Source of the DNA: Oxobacter pfennigii
Lineage (GTDB): Bacteria > Bacillota > Clostridia > Clostridiales > Oxobacteraceae
Assembly: GCF_001317355.1 (NCBI RefSeq)
Contig: NZ_LKET01000028.1
Coordinates: forward strand, 124,001 to 188,000
Reading direction: 5' to 3'
DNA length: 64,000 nt
A program made the position numbers and the translations under genes. How positions within the stretch are numbered: position 1 is the stretch's first letter; each line of letters opens with the position of its first letter. Of this stretch, positions 37,614 to 46,637 are shown in pieces. The notes beneath the pieces are model-generated. The model was given only the letters and a program-made list of their open reading frames with translations, was not told the origin of the DNA and did no database searches.

Positions 37614-38759
37614 TTAATATTTTCCGTATTCTTTTACGCACTCAATAACTGCCTGGAGGTTTTCTGTTTTAAAGTCACTGCCTCTTATCATGCCTCTGCT
37701 CATGCTGAATATATAGTTTCCGGCACCGGCTACTGTATCGATTGTACGCTTTGCTTCCTCAACGCACTGCTCAACTGTGCCATGCTTCAATATATCCGCA
37801 GGATAAAAATTCTGATAGATATGGCGGGTTGCAACCTTTTCAACAACCAGTTTGGGATTTGAAGTTTCAAAACCGATTATAACCGTTCCGGGAAGGTCAT
37901 TTAATAGATCAAGATGAGCATCCCAATTCTGTTCGCAGAAAATACTTGGGATGAATCCGGCTTCCTGAGTGGCAATCATCAATTTCTTGAATGATGGCCA
38001 CCAGAATTTCTCTACTTCGCTATGTCTCATAAAGGGAGGCATATGCAATGGATAGCTTATCATAGGAATAGTTCCTCTTTTGGGAGTATTTTTAATCTGC
38101 TCAATTTCATACTGAAGCACTGCTTCGCAAGCATCCAATACCCACTGAGGCTTTCTCTTCATATCCATAATCATAGTTGAGAAGCTTCTTATGTAGTCGG
38201 CTATGAAATCAAAAGGAGCCCAAAGAAGGTTACAGCCTGTTATTGCCGTAGCACGCTGGTACTTTTCAACCAACTTTGGAGCCATACCGGCGAATTTTGA
38301 TGCTACAACATCGCGGGCTATTTTTATTTTAAGATGCCCTAAAACGGGGTCTTCATTTAAAATTCCAAATACACGGGGCTGTATTTTATTTACTATAAAC
38401 TCAAAGGGGTCTTTGTTAAATTCGGGGTATTCATCAAGTTCAAGAGGTGCTATGTTTGGATGCTGGAAGAATCCGTCTGCTCCGGGCTGCATGAATTTCT
38501 GGTCTATGTAACGAAAAACTGCTGCTTGAGTAAAAGGTACGGTCGGTAGTGTGTCTGTATCGAAAAGTTTTGCCATTTCGTCTGCTGCTTCGAAGCACTT
38601 TTCAGGGCTGTATAATTCACGTTTTAGTGAATAACCCATCTTTTCTATGGCTGCTTCAACAGTAACACCTGCAGTTACAGGTACTCTCTTGGGTTTCTTA
38701 TTATTGCAGATATCGATAAAGAGTTGATTCCTCTCGTTCATCAAAGTATTATCTGACAT
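37614..38759 (-). CDS. Uroporphyrinogen-decarboxylase-fold corrinoid methyltransferase
   Basis: A 381-residue protein of the URO-D/MtaA/CmuA superfamily, which moves methyl groups between substrates, corrinoid proteins and thiols or folate. It is directly downstream (1-bp gap) of a corrinoid protein gene, which supports the role. Segments include KKPKRVPVTAGVT, GCNLLWAPFDFIADY, HMPPFMRHSEVEKFWWPSF and IFSMSRGMIRGSD. The family's Cys/His zinc ligands are not obvious in my reading, so it may be an O-demethylase-type member. Substrate unknown. Confidence 0.85.
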   Translation of the reverse strand: MSDNTLMNERNQLFIDICNNKKPKRVPVTAGVTVEAAIEKMGYSLKRELYSPEKCFEAADEMAKLFDTDTLPTVPFTQAAVFRYIDQKFMQPGADGFFQHPNIAPLELDEYPEFNKDPFEFIVNKIQPRVFGILNEDPVLGHLKIKIARDVVASKFAGMAPKLVEKYQRATAITGCNLLWAPFDFIADYIRSFSTMIMDMKRKPQWVLDACEAVLQYEIEQIKNTPKRGTIPMISYPLHMPPFMRHSEVEKFWWPSFKKLMIATQEAGFIPSIFCEQNWDAHLDLLNDLPGTVIIGFETSNPKLVVEKVATRHIYQNFYPADILKHGTVEQCVEEAKRTIDTVAGAGNYIFSMSRGMIRGSDFKTENLQAVIECVKEYGKY

Positions 38760-38760
38760 A

Positions 38761-39399
38761 TTACTTCACCCACCCCTGGCATATTTTAACGCCTTCTGCT
38801 GCGTTTGTAGTGAAAGCATCCGCGCCTATCTGGGCACAAGCTTCCTTAGTTACCGGATTTCCGCCAATTATGATTTTAACGCTGTCACGAAGCCCTGCTT
38901 CTTTAATGGCATCAACGGTATCTTTCATAGCCTCAAGTGCAAGGGTTAATACGCCGCTCATGCCTACAACCTTTGGTTTAACTTCCTTTATCTTGTCAAT
39001 AAAAGCTGATGCCGGCTGATCAATTCCCAAATCGTAAACTGTAAAGCCTGCAGCTTCACACATGCTCTTGAATATGTTCTTTCCGATATCATGCAAGTCG
39101 CCTGCAACAGTGCCTAAAACTATTGAACCTGCACTTGCGGTGCTCCCGCTTCCTAATACTGGTTTTAATGTATTGATTGCATTTGTAAGAAGTTCTCCGG
39201 CAAATATTAGGTCTCCTACGAAATATTCACCTTTTTCATAAAGGTCGCCGACTATTGCCATTCCACTCTGGCAAGCTGCCACAACTTTCTGAGCATCTTC
39301 TTCTGAAGGATTTGAAGCTACAAAACCGTTTAATACTTCAAGTACCTTTTCCTCATCCAATTCGCCTACTGACGCTGTCAATGCTTTTAAGTCCACCAT
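38761..39399 (-). CDS. Corrinoid (cobalamin)-binding methyl-carrier protein
   Basis: A 212-residue protein with an N-terminal four-helix cap domain (residues 1-85) and a Rossmann B12 domain. The cobalt-ligating motif reads TVAGDLHDIGKN (DxHxxG, His about residue 104), followed by GVLT and GGNPVTKE blocks. GGAGGTATT precedes ATG 39399. It forms an operon with the methyltransferase. No activase or second methyltransferase is nearby, so partners must be elsewhere. Confidence 0.94.
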   Translation of the reverse strand: MVDLKALTASVGELDEEKVLEVLNGFVASNPSEEDAQKVVAACQSGMAIVGDLYEKGEYFVGDLIFAGELLTNAINTLKPVLGSGSTASAGSIVLGTVAGDLHDIGKNIFKSMCEAAGFTVYDLGIDQPASAFIDKIKEVKPKVVGMSGVLTLALEAMKDTVDAIKEAGLRDSVKIIIGGNPVTKEACAQIGADAFTTNAAEGVKICQGWVK

Positions 39400-39767
39400 A
39401 AATGAATACCTCCTTAAAATATTGAAATGATTATATATAATTACTATTTCTGCTATCACGGAGTTGTCCACTTTCTATACAATATAATCCGCCGGATGCT
39501 TTGATAGTAATTTTATCTATATTAAGATAAGTTTAACTTTATTGTAACATATGTACAAATATTGTATTATATTATTTTTTCTAATATTTTGTAAATAGAA
39601 TAATAATGCTTGTATAATCTCTTTAAATGTAATTATTTGGATAGATTTTAATAATTATCAGTAATTTAATTAATTTTAAGTTATATCTGTGCTAGTATAA
39701 GTCTGCAACATTCAAAGGTTCGTGATAATTACAATAAATATATATATAATAAAAATCATAAAAATAA
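39400..39767. other. AT-rich intergenic region
   Basis: About 370 bp without any gene. It must hold the promoter of the corrinoid operon; no consensus -35/-10 pair stands out. One weak candidate is TGGACA near 39470 on the minus strand. Confidence 0.4.
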
Positions 39768-39801
39768 TAAGGATATACCTCTAATTGAGATATCTCCTTA
39801 T
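39768..39801 (-). terminator. Terminator of the CWB2 surface-protein gene
   Basis: Near-palindrome ATAAGGAGATATCTC...GAGGTATATCCTTAT followed on the minus strand by TATTTTTATGATTTTTATT. Confidence 0.8.
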
Positions 39802-39822
39802 ACAAGATATTGTATTTTGCTG

Positions 39823-42252
39823 TTAATCCCGCCATGATATCAGATTATATTTATTTGTTCCCATTGACAACCCTTGTTTTGAACTGACTTTGATATAATA
39901 AGTCCCCGGCAAGAGATTAGGCACTTCTATATATGCAGCTCCATCACTGCTTGTTTCAATACTCCCGAATGAATTACCCCACTCGTCAAGAAAACTAATT
40001 TCGGCCTTGTTCCCTATACCTACAGATACAAAAACAATAGTTAGAGTACTATTAAGATTTGGCTGTATTCTATATATATCGGTATCGTTATTTTCAAGGC
40101 TTCCTAAAATTTCATATGAATACTCCCAAGGAACAATTAACCTGTAATCCTGAGCATTGCCAATATCATCGTTGGATTCTTTGTCATATACATAATTAAT
40201 TGCAAACCTGTCACTTGCACTTCCATCAAGTTTGGCCATATACAGGGTGCTACTGCCGTCATTTGATTGATATACTATTAATTCACCGAATATCATTATA
40301 GAACCTACTCTTGTATCTAAAAATTTTGATTTGTCTGTCCCGTCTGTTCTTATTCTGTAAAATTTACTATTATCAGACCTATTCGAATAATATATCCATC
40401 CATTATAAATATTGAAATTTTCTACGCTATCATCACAAACTATAACTCTACCTGTACCATCTGTTTTAATTTTGTAAATCTTTTTGTTATCGCTTATATT
40501 AACATAGTATATCCAACCATCTATAATATTAATGGAATATCCGCTGTCTACCGAAACTTTTTTCCTGTTACTGCCATCTAGCTTCATTTTCCAAATAGTA
40601 CCATTGTCGCTTATATTTTCATAATATAGATAATCATCTGATTCTACTATATAACCAATGTCATCGCCGCTTATTCTGGTTTTATTTGAACCGTCTTCTT
40701 TCATCATATAAAAGTCAGATTTGCCCTGGGTGTTTGTAGTATAATATATCCATTCTCCAACTACATAATAAGCTGACACGCTTTCATTTACGACTGTTGT
40801 AACTTCAGTGCCATCCAATCTCATCCTTCTTAATTTGCTGCTATCATCGAAAGCTTTATAGTATATCCAATCATTTACAATACTTATATATACAGCAGAT
40901 TCGTTGCTTATTTTTGTATGCGGCATTCCATTTTTACCATGTTTATATATATAATAGTTTTCCAGATAATTATTGTAATATAGATCGCCTTTATAATAAG
41001 CAACATATCCTCCATTTTCTAAATTACCGTTCAAACTGCCTGTTTCTTCTATAACTCTTGTATTTAATTTAACTTTTCCGGAGTAACCTGCTATTGTGCC
41101 TTCAAAATCATATGTCCCCTTCTTTGAAGTATCAAGGCTGTTTGAATTCCATTTAACAGGAATCAGCTTTAAACTTGAATCATCATACATTACCATAGCA
41201 TTATCAGGAAAATGATAATCTTCACCTATAAAAGCAACATCTGACAAATCATCTACTTTCGTTATAATACGATGCTTCATAATATTTTTTAGGTCATTTT
41301 CTATTCCGGCAGTTACAGCACCTGTTCCCCCTAGGATATTCACTTTGCTGCTGTTTAAAGTCTCAAGGAAATCCAGTGTACTCTCAACTCCTAAATCACT
41401 TACAAGGACTATTGGAGAACCGGAATTTGCAGCCAATACGCTTCCAGAAAGAGCGTCTGGAAAATCATCCCCCGATGCCACATAAACTGAAGTGAAATCA
41501 ATCTCCTTTTCAAATTCCACCAATATGTTTATATTTGTATAATATCTGTCTATTCCATCTAATCTTTTAGGATTATTTAAAGAGGATTTCACATTGTCAC
41601 TTAATACTCCTATGCCTCCTACTACATAAGAAGCCGGAACATTTTTCCCTTTTAAATAGACGCTGACATCGGCAGGAAGCGCATCCTTTGATGAAAGAAG
41701 TATTGGCATTCCAAGCTTTGCTGATATTGGTGCTATTCCGAGCGCATCAGGAAAATTTTCTCCTGTAGCCACCACCACACCATTCTCGGTTCCGAGAAGT
41801 TCTGCTACCTTCACTGATGTCTGATACCTGTCATTTCCCGCAAGCCTCACAAACGCTATACCTAGGCTTTTAAGCTGGTCTTCTATATTTTCAGAGATAA
41901 CTCCTGTTCCGCCTATTATATAGGCATTAACGGCTTTCAGCCTTTTTATTTCATCTATTGCCGCGTCGTTAAGCTTTTCCCTTTGAGATAATATAATAGG
42001 AGCATTCTTGGCCTTTGCCAGCGGTGCTGCACAAAGGGCATCCGGGAAATCTTCTCCACTTGCAATTACAATATTTGAAGCATCAGTCCATCCATTTTTC
42101 GTAATAGATAAATTTGTAGCATATCTGTCTTGACCATACAGTCTGTTAAATTCAGGTTCAGCAGCAAAAGCATCATTGGTAAAATAAAATGTTGCAGTTA
42201 AAAATGTGAGAATGAAAAAGCAAAGATGTATCAATATTTTATTCTTGTGCAT
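39823..42252 (-). CDS. Secreted cell-wall-anchored protein: 3 CWB2 repeats, DUF5050 beta-propeller, PPC-like domain
   Basis: An 809-residue exported protein. A signal peptide ends near AFA-AEPE (about residue 30). Three CWB2 (PF04122) cell-wall-binding repeats follow (residues ~33-325; each with RL-G-DRY-T-..., e.g. RLYGQDRYATN, RLAGNDRYQTS, RLDGIDRYYTN, and A-GEDFPDAL blocks). Then comes a tandem repeat of DUF5050 type (WIYYxxxxDxxKIYKIKTDGT, about 410-680), and a C-terminal pre-peptidase-like domain (GSLENNDTDIYRI...GTYYIKVSS). CWB2 binds a secondary cell-wall polymer in Clostridia. Confidence 0.92.
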   Translation of the reverse strand: MHKNKILIHLCFFILTFLTATFYFTNDAFAAEPEFNRLYGQDRYATNLSITKNGWTDASNIVIASGEDFPDALCAAPLAKAKNAPIILSQREKLNDAAIDEIKRLKAVNAYIIGGTGVISENIEDQLKSLGIAFVRLAGNDRYQTSVKVAELLGTENGVVVATGENFPDALGIAPISAKLGMPILLSSKDALPADVSVYLKGKNVPASYVVGGIGVLSDNVKSSLNNPKRLDGIDRYYTNINILVEFEKEIDFTSVYVASGDDFPDALSGSVLAANSGSPIVLVSDLGVESTLDFLETLNSSKVNILGGTGAVTAGIENDLKNIMKHRIITKVDDLSDVAFIGEDYHFPDNAMVMYDDSSLKLIPVKWNSNSLDTSKKGTYDFEGTIAGYSGKVKLNTRVIEETGSLNGNLENGGYVAYYKGDLYYNNYLENYYIYKHGKNGMPHTKISNESAVYISIVNDWIYYKAFDDSSKLRRMRLDGTEVTTVVNESVSAYYVVGEWIYYTTNTQGKSDFYMMKEDGSNKTRISGDDIGYIVESDDYLYYENISDNGTIWKMKLDGSNRKKVSVDSGYSINIIDGWIYYVNISDNKKIYKIKTDGTGRVIVCDDSVENFNIYNGWIYYSNRSDNSKFYRIRTDGTDKSKFLDTRVGSIMIFGELIVYQSNDGSSTLYMAKLDGSASDRFAINYVYDKESNDDIGNAQDYRLIVPWEYSYEILGSLENNDTDIYRIQPNLNSTLTIVFVSVGIGNKAEISFLDEWGNSFGSIETSSDGAAYIEVPNLLPGTYYIKVSSKQGLSMGTNKYNLISWRD

Positions 42253-42370
42253 TATCCTGTAATCCGCCTTTCTTCATTGATATACACTCTAATTGTATAC
42301 ACTATGTCTCAGTAAATCATCAGGTTAAATGTACAAGAAAATGCAGACATTCCCAAAAAAAAAACGGATT

Positions 42371-42799
42371 TTACTCCATCTTCTTATATTTCACCTCAAG
42401 CATAAGCCCTACTTCCCACAGAACATCCTTTTCAGTATCATTCTTAACAATATAAAGCCTGGACGGAAATAAAAGGCTGCTTATAAATTCCTCTAATTTT
42501 GAATCTGAAGGATATATAACAAAAGCTACTTTTTTCAAATCTTTTCTATCCGGAAATTCTCCGAAATTCTCTACGGCATACTGATGTCCTTCAAAGGTAA
42601 AAGAACTGTCGCTGTTGGGAATTACTTTAGGAGTCAGCGCTGTGTTTATAAGAAAAACAGCCGCAAATAACAGGTAAGCCCATGTCAAAGATGCTAAAAC
42701 TTTATAGATGGTTTCTTTTGATTTTCTTAATCCATTTAATGAAAATATGAAAATAACCGCAGCGTATAAAGTAAATATAAACATAAATATTATTAACAT
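42371..42799 (-). CDS. Uncharacterised two-helix membrane protein
   Basis: A 142-residue protein with two membrane helices (about residues 3-22 and 36-53) and an extracytoplasmic domain ending VKNDTEKDVLWEVGLMLEVKYKKME. AAGGGGATC precedes the ATG. A stub of a paralogue lies just upstream (42817-42924). I recognise no family; it sits beside the interrupted M56 gene but a link is not shown. Confidence 0.75.
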   Translation of the reverse strand: MLIIFMFIFTLYAAVIFIFSLNGLRKSKETIYKVLASLTWAYLLFAAVFLINTALTPKVIPNSDSSFTFEGHQYAVENFGEFPDRKDLKKVAFVIYPSDSKLEEFISSLLFPSRLYIVKNDTEKDVLWEVGLMLEVKYKKME

Positions 42800-42816
42800 T
42801 ATAGATCCCCTTCTTT

Positions 42817-42924
42817 TTACTCTACCTTTTTATATTTCATTTGATACATAAACTCCCTCTTCCATATGGTATTCTTCTCAATATCGCCTTTTTCAGCGAA
42901 AATAGAGCCATCACTGTTTGAGCA
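42817..42924 (-). pseudogene. C-terminal fragment of a paralogue of the two-helix membrane protein
   Basis: A start-less frame on the minus strand ends GDIEKNTIWKREFMYQMKYKKVE, clearly alike the end of the adjacent gene (NDTEKDVLWEVGLMLEVKYKKME). It is bounded upstream by a stop codon, so it is the remains of a tandem duplicate. Confidence 0.7.
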
Positions 42925-43033
42925 TTATCTAACTTATAGAACTCTTATTTTTATTTACAAAGAGTTAAGATATTTTTAAACGGTTATTCTGATATAATGA
43001 TAATAAGCTAAATCTGATTGGAGGATTTAAAAT

Positions 43034-43228
43034 ATGGACAAATGGGAATATCACACCATTAAATTTGAAACAAAGGGCTTTTCCGGCGGTATCCTTGAAC
43101 TGCAAGGTTTTGAAACTCAGCTTAACGCTTTAGGCTCACAGGGATGGGAGCTCATATCCTGCTTTGACACCAATCAATCATATGGAGCAACCAGAGAGGT
43201 TATCGCCATTTTTAAAAGAAAGATTTGA
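43034..43228 (+). CDS. DUF4177 domain protein
   Basis: A 64-residue single-domain protein with the DUF4177 pattern WEYHTIKFE...LNALGSQGWELISCFDTN...EVIAIFKRK. A TTGGAGG box precedes the ATG and a TATAAT lies about 40 bp upstream. No function is established for the family. Confidence 0.9.
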   Translation: MDKWEYHTIKFETKGFSGGILELQGFETQLNALGSQGWELISCFDTNQSYGATREVIAIFKRKI

Positions 43229-43247
43229 TATAATTTTGGAGCAAGCA

Positions 43248-44432
43248 CTATTCGACCGGTTCATATGGTTTAAGTCCCTGACCTCCGCCGCCAGTGCCTA
43301 TGCTTTTTATAGAATATACATTATCATAGGCGTACTTTACTCTTATCTCAAAATAATTATCCGTCCAGGTGCCTTTCCCTTTTGCACCTCGGGCCGGATT
43401 CATATAACTGTCGTTATCAGTAGTAAAGTCATAATTCAAAGCCACACAAAATTCGTTAATATCCCCTGCAAGTATGGAAATATCATTAAGCTTATATGAT
43501 GCAATCCGTTCCTCAACTTCTGTTTTTCCGCTCATGAGATAATTCATATAAGTGTCAACCGCCAGTGTTCCAAGATTAATCAAGTCTATTTCATCGGAGG
43601 TGAATATAAGAGGTTCAACAGTTTGTACTTCATTTGCTTTGTAATCAGGGTAAGGATATGGCAGATTGCTCTCTGCTATAACCCATATAAGACGATGTTT
43701 TATTTCATCAAATTCAACGTCTGTATATACAAATTTGACTGTAGCAGACAACCGCCCTTCTTTATGGATATATTCCACATAACGAAGCTGTTGTTCCCTG
43801 TCCTGCCATCCTCTTTTACCCTCGCCGAAAATATCTATAACTTCCTCAATATTAGTTAAACTTTTGTTTATATACACAGGCCCTTCCTGTCTGTTAACAA
43901 TAACAGATGGTATATAGGCTCCATTTATTACCCCAACAATCATTTTATTTAACCGTCCGGTTTCCTTATTGACACTGAAACGCACTTCTTCAAAATTATA
44001 ATCATATCCGTTTTTAATATCAAGCGGCGCTGTAGGAGTAAGGGATGAAGTATCTATTTCATTTATATCAGCCCCCAGGGCAAGGCCGTTTACACTGAAA
44101 TCATAAAAATAGTAGTCTCCAATTCCTGCTGTTACTTTATTGGATGAAAAACATACGCCTAGAATTACTGCTACTGCTATAGCCAAAATTATTACTGAAC
44201 GGGGATGCTTTTTAAAATTAAGCACATTGTTAATTCTCTTTTTTATATCTCCTTCTCCAAAGGCCAGCGGACTTCCACCTATTATCCGCTTCTGTGCTGC
44301 TAAAGATAGAAGAGACATTGAATAGGCTTTTTTAGTGCTGCTTCCTAACTCTTTTAATACCCTTTCATCGCATGACATTTCCATATCCGCGCCCATAAGC
44401 ATGAATGCCATCCACACAAGAGGGTTAAACCA
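43248..44432 (-). pseudogene. M56 (BlaR1-like) peptidase, N-terminal half removed by element insertion
   Basis: M56 homology begins abruptly at WFNPLVW (Trp codon at 44432), then AFMLMGADMEMSCDERVLKEL, a transmembrane helix (SVIILAIAVAVILGVCF) and a long sensor-like extracellular domain. In intact M56 proteins the zinc HExxH motif lies about 20 residues before WFNPLVW; here that stretch is absent and replaced by element sequence. The frame stays open into the element to 44657 but without a ribosome site. No active protease can be made from this piece. Confidence 0.88.
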
Positions 44433-44511
44433 CCCTTGTGTCAAGTAAGTTGCAACAATTTTTTTTAAGAACCTGCCGCCCTCTACTAAACCGCAGAGAG
44501 GCGGCACATAG

Positions 44512-45021
44512 CTATAACGACATTTCCGAGGTATTTGGCCTCGGTGTTTTTGTTTTTTGAGATATATACTCGTCGTTCTCACCGCCGTACCCCCGGCCGT
44601 TTTCCTGTTCAGCCCTTTCTTCCTGCTCCCGGATGACATGGCCCATCTGCTTGACAAATTCCACGACGCTGCGCGTCTGCGGTATATAGGGTCTGCCGAT
44701 GTCTATGGGAATAACCTCTATACCATGCCGCGCTATCGCCTCAATCCACATATTTAGCTTTTCCATATCTCTTCCGAAACAGGACACGCTATCCAACAGG
44801 ATAGCGTCCAGCATACCATCAGCCGCGTCGAGTTTCATTTGAAGTAAGGCCGGGCGTTCAAAGTCCAGCCCACTGTACCCCATATCCGTGTAAACCTTAC
44901 TTACATTATACCCGCGCTCTTTGGCAAACTGCAACACCTGTTCCTTTTGTCGGTCTGCGGCGGCCTGTTTAGCCGTCCCCACGCGGATATAGATGTCCGT
45001 CCTTGCTTTCTTATCGCTCAT
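44512..45021 (-). CDS. Small serine-recombinase paralogue, catalytic residues replaced
   Basis: A 169-residue protein with only the N-terminal resolvase fold. Active relatives have Y-x-R-V-S; here it reads YIRVGTAKQ, so the nucleophilic Ser is Gly. The second catalytic block, normally SRxxRD, reads SCFGRD, losing another Arg. It lacks the large recombinase and zinc-ribbon domains. The ATG overlaps the end of the upstream recombinase (ATGA). It is likely an accessory, structural or directionality partner rather than a recombinase. Confidence 0.88.
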   Translation of the reverse strand: MSDKKARTDIYIRVGTAKQAAADRQKEQVLQFAKERGYNVSKVYTDMGYSGLDFERPALLQMKLDAADGMLDAILLDSVSCFGRDMEKLNMWIEAIARHGIEVIPIDIGRPYIPQTRSVVEFVKQMGHVIREQEERAEQENGRGYGGENDEYISQKTKTPRPNTSEMSL

Positions 45022-46637
45022 GATGCGTTTCTCCTTTTATTTGGGAGCCTATCGGCCCACACAATTTCAATATCTTTCTCTCCGTGGACGAGAATATGGT
45101 CGATCAGCGCGTCCACAATCACTCTGTCCAGCTTTTCAACGGATTGCATTGTCTGGAACCGGATAATGTTTTCCTGTATGGCGTCCTCGCCATCGTCAAC
45201 AGCGGCGCGCTGTTCCCGCAGCCGTTCCATCTCTGTCCGCTTGCCGGCGATAGTCTCGTTGACGATTGCTTTCTTCTTCATGAAAACGTCCTGCGTCATA
45301 TCCCCGGCAACCAACGCCATATAATGCTTGGTGATGGATTCCTCCAGCAGCTTGACGGCTTTTTCCTCGTCCCGCAGCCGCCTGTCGATCTGCCCGGCCC
45401 TTGCCGTAAACTGCCGGGCCGCAGCCAGCCGGATTTCCTCCTGTTCCACCAGCAGGGCGGTGTGCTGCCGGATGGACGCAAACACGACGGCCTCAATCGC
45501 CTCCTGAGGGACTTTCACGTCGGGGCAGTTGTAATGAGCGGTGAATTGGCCGGTAGTACAGTAAAACTTGGGGTTATACTTGCCGGAGCGCCGCATGGTA
45601 CGTCCACAAACCGGGCACTTCACTTTCTTGAAAAAGATGTGGTCAGCCGATACATTGACCGGTTTTTCGCGCAGAGCGTCGTGTGCGGCCTTGAAGTCTG
45701 CTTCCGACACAATGAAAGGATTGGCACCGGGCACGATAATCCATTCCTCTTTGGGCCGCTTCACGGTATCGCCCCTCTTGCCGGGCATCCTCACTTTTGT
45801 CATGCAGTTGATAGCCGTCCCCATGTACCGCTCGTCGTTCAAAATGCGGAGAACCGAACCGCAGTCCCAATAAGCGTATTCCGGGTCAATAACCTGCCAG
45901 CATCCTTTGACGCGATACCCTTTGCTCTCCTTGTACCGGCCGGGCGTGAGAACATCTTGGGCGTTGAGGATGCGGGCAATCTCCGTGGTGTTTTTGCCGT
46001 CGATGGCAAGGGAGAAAATCAAACGCACAATATCCGCGGCTTCTTCGTCAACCACCCATTTGTTTTTCTCAACATCAGACTTTTTGTAGCCGTAGATCGC
46101 CCATCTTCCGAGCGATTCGCCGCGCTTCATCTTGATGCGCTTGCTGCTTATAGCCTTTTGCGCCAAATCCTTGCCGTACCACTCATTTGCAAAATTGGTG
46201 AAAGCCAGCTCCAGGTTTGAGATTGGATGCTTAAAGCTATCATATCGGTTGTTAATGGCGATGAAGCGAACCCGCAGCGTCACCAGCACGTTCATGAGAA
46301 GATCGTCCACATCCAGCATGTTCCGGCCTATGCGGGATAAATCCTTGACGATAATGCAGTCTACGGCTCCGCTTTGCACATCCCGCATCAGGCGTTGGTA
46401 CTCCATGCGGTCGGAATGGCGGCCGCCGATGCCGTCGTCCACATAGTCCACGATGCGCGCGCCCGCAAATTCCTCTAAGCCTCCGATATAATCCCCGATC
46501 ATGTCCCGCTGATTTTTGATGCTGTTGCTCTCATCGTCCGGGTTGTCCTCAAAGGACAGCCGCAAATAACGTGCGATTACATACTCCGATACCATGACCG
46601 GAGCGAAAGGGGCCATGACCCGTGCATTAGCCAACAT
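45018..46637 (-). CDS. Large serine recombinase (third of three)
   Basis: A 539-residue protein: resolvase domain with intact YLRLS nucleophile motif and VKDLSRIGRN, Recombinase domain (GYKKSDVEKNKWVVDEEAADIVRLIF), a zinc ribbon (KVKCPVCGRTMRRSGKYNPKFYC) and a C-terminal coiled coil (residues ~385-490). It overlaps the upstream recombinase by 11 bases and the small paralogue by 4. It probably acts in site-specific integration and excision with its neighbours. Confidence 0.93.
   Translation of the reverse strand: MLANARVMAPFAPVMVSEYVIARYLRLSFEDNPDDESNSIKNQRDMIGDYIGGLEEFAGARIVDYVDDGIGGRHSDRMEYQRLMRDVQSGAVDCIIVKDLSRIGRNMLDVDDLLMNVLVTLRVRFIAINNRYDSFKHPISNLELAFTNFANEWYGKDLAQKAISSKRIKMKRGESLGRWAIYGYKKSDVEKNKWVVDEEAADIVRLIFSLAIDGKNTTEIARILNAQDVLTPGRYKESKGYRVKGCWQVIDPEYAYWDCGSVLRILNDERYMGTAINCMTKVRMPGKRGDTVKRPKEEWIIVPGANPFIVSEADFKAAHDALREKPVNVSADHIFFKKVKCPVCGRTMRRSGKYNPKFYCTTGQFTAHYNCPDVKVPQEAIEAVVFASIRQHTALLVEQEEIRLAAARQFTARAGQIDRRLRDEEKAVKLLEESITKHYMALVAGDMTQDVFMKKKAIVNETIAGKRTEMERLREQRAAVDDGEDAIQENIIRFQTMQSVEKLDRVIVDALIDHILVHGEKDIEIVWADRLPNKRRNAS

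Noticed and set aside
44460-44657. Upstream extension of the M56 reading frame as its true N-terminus
   Set aside because: The extension runs antisense-frame through the recombinase gene end, lacks HExxH and membrane helices, and has the element's base composition.
45084-46220. Long plus-strand open frame (378 codons) inside the recombinase region
   Set aside because: It is the antisense shadow of a well-supported recombinase gene with motifs and RBS; the translation has no recognisable domain.
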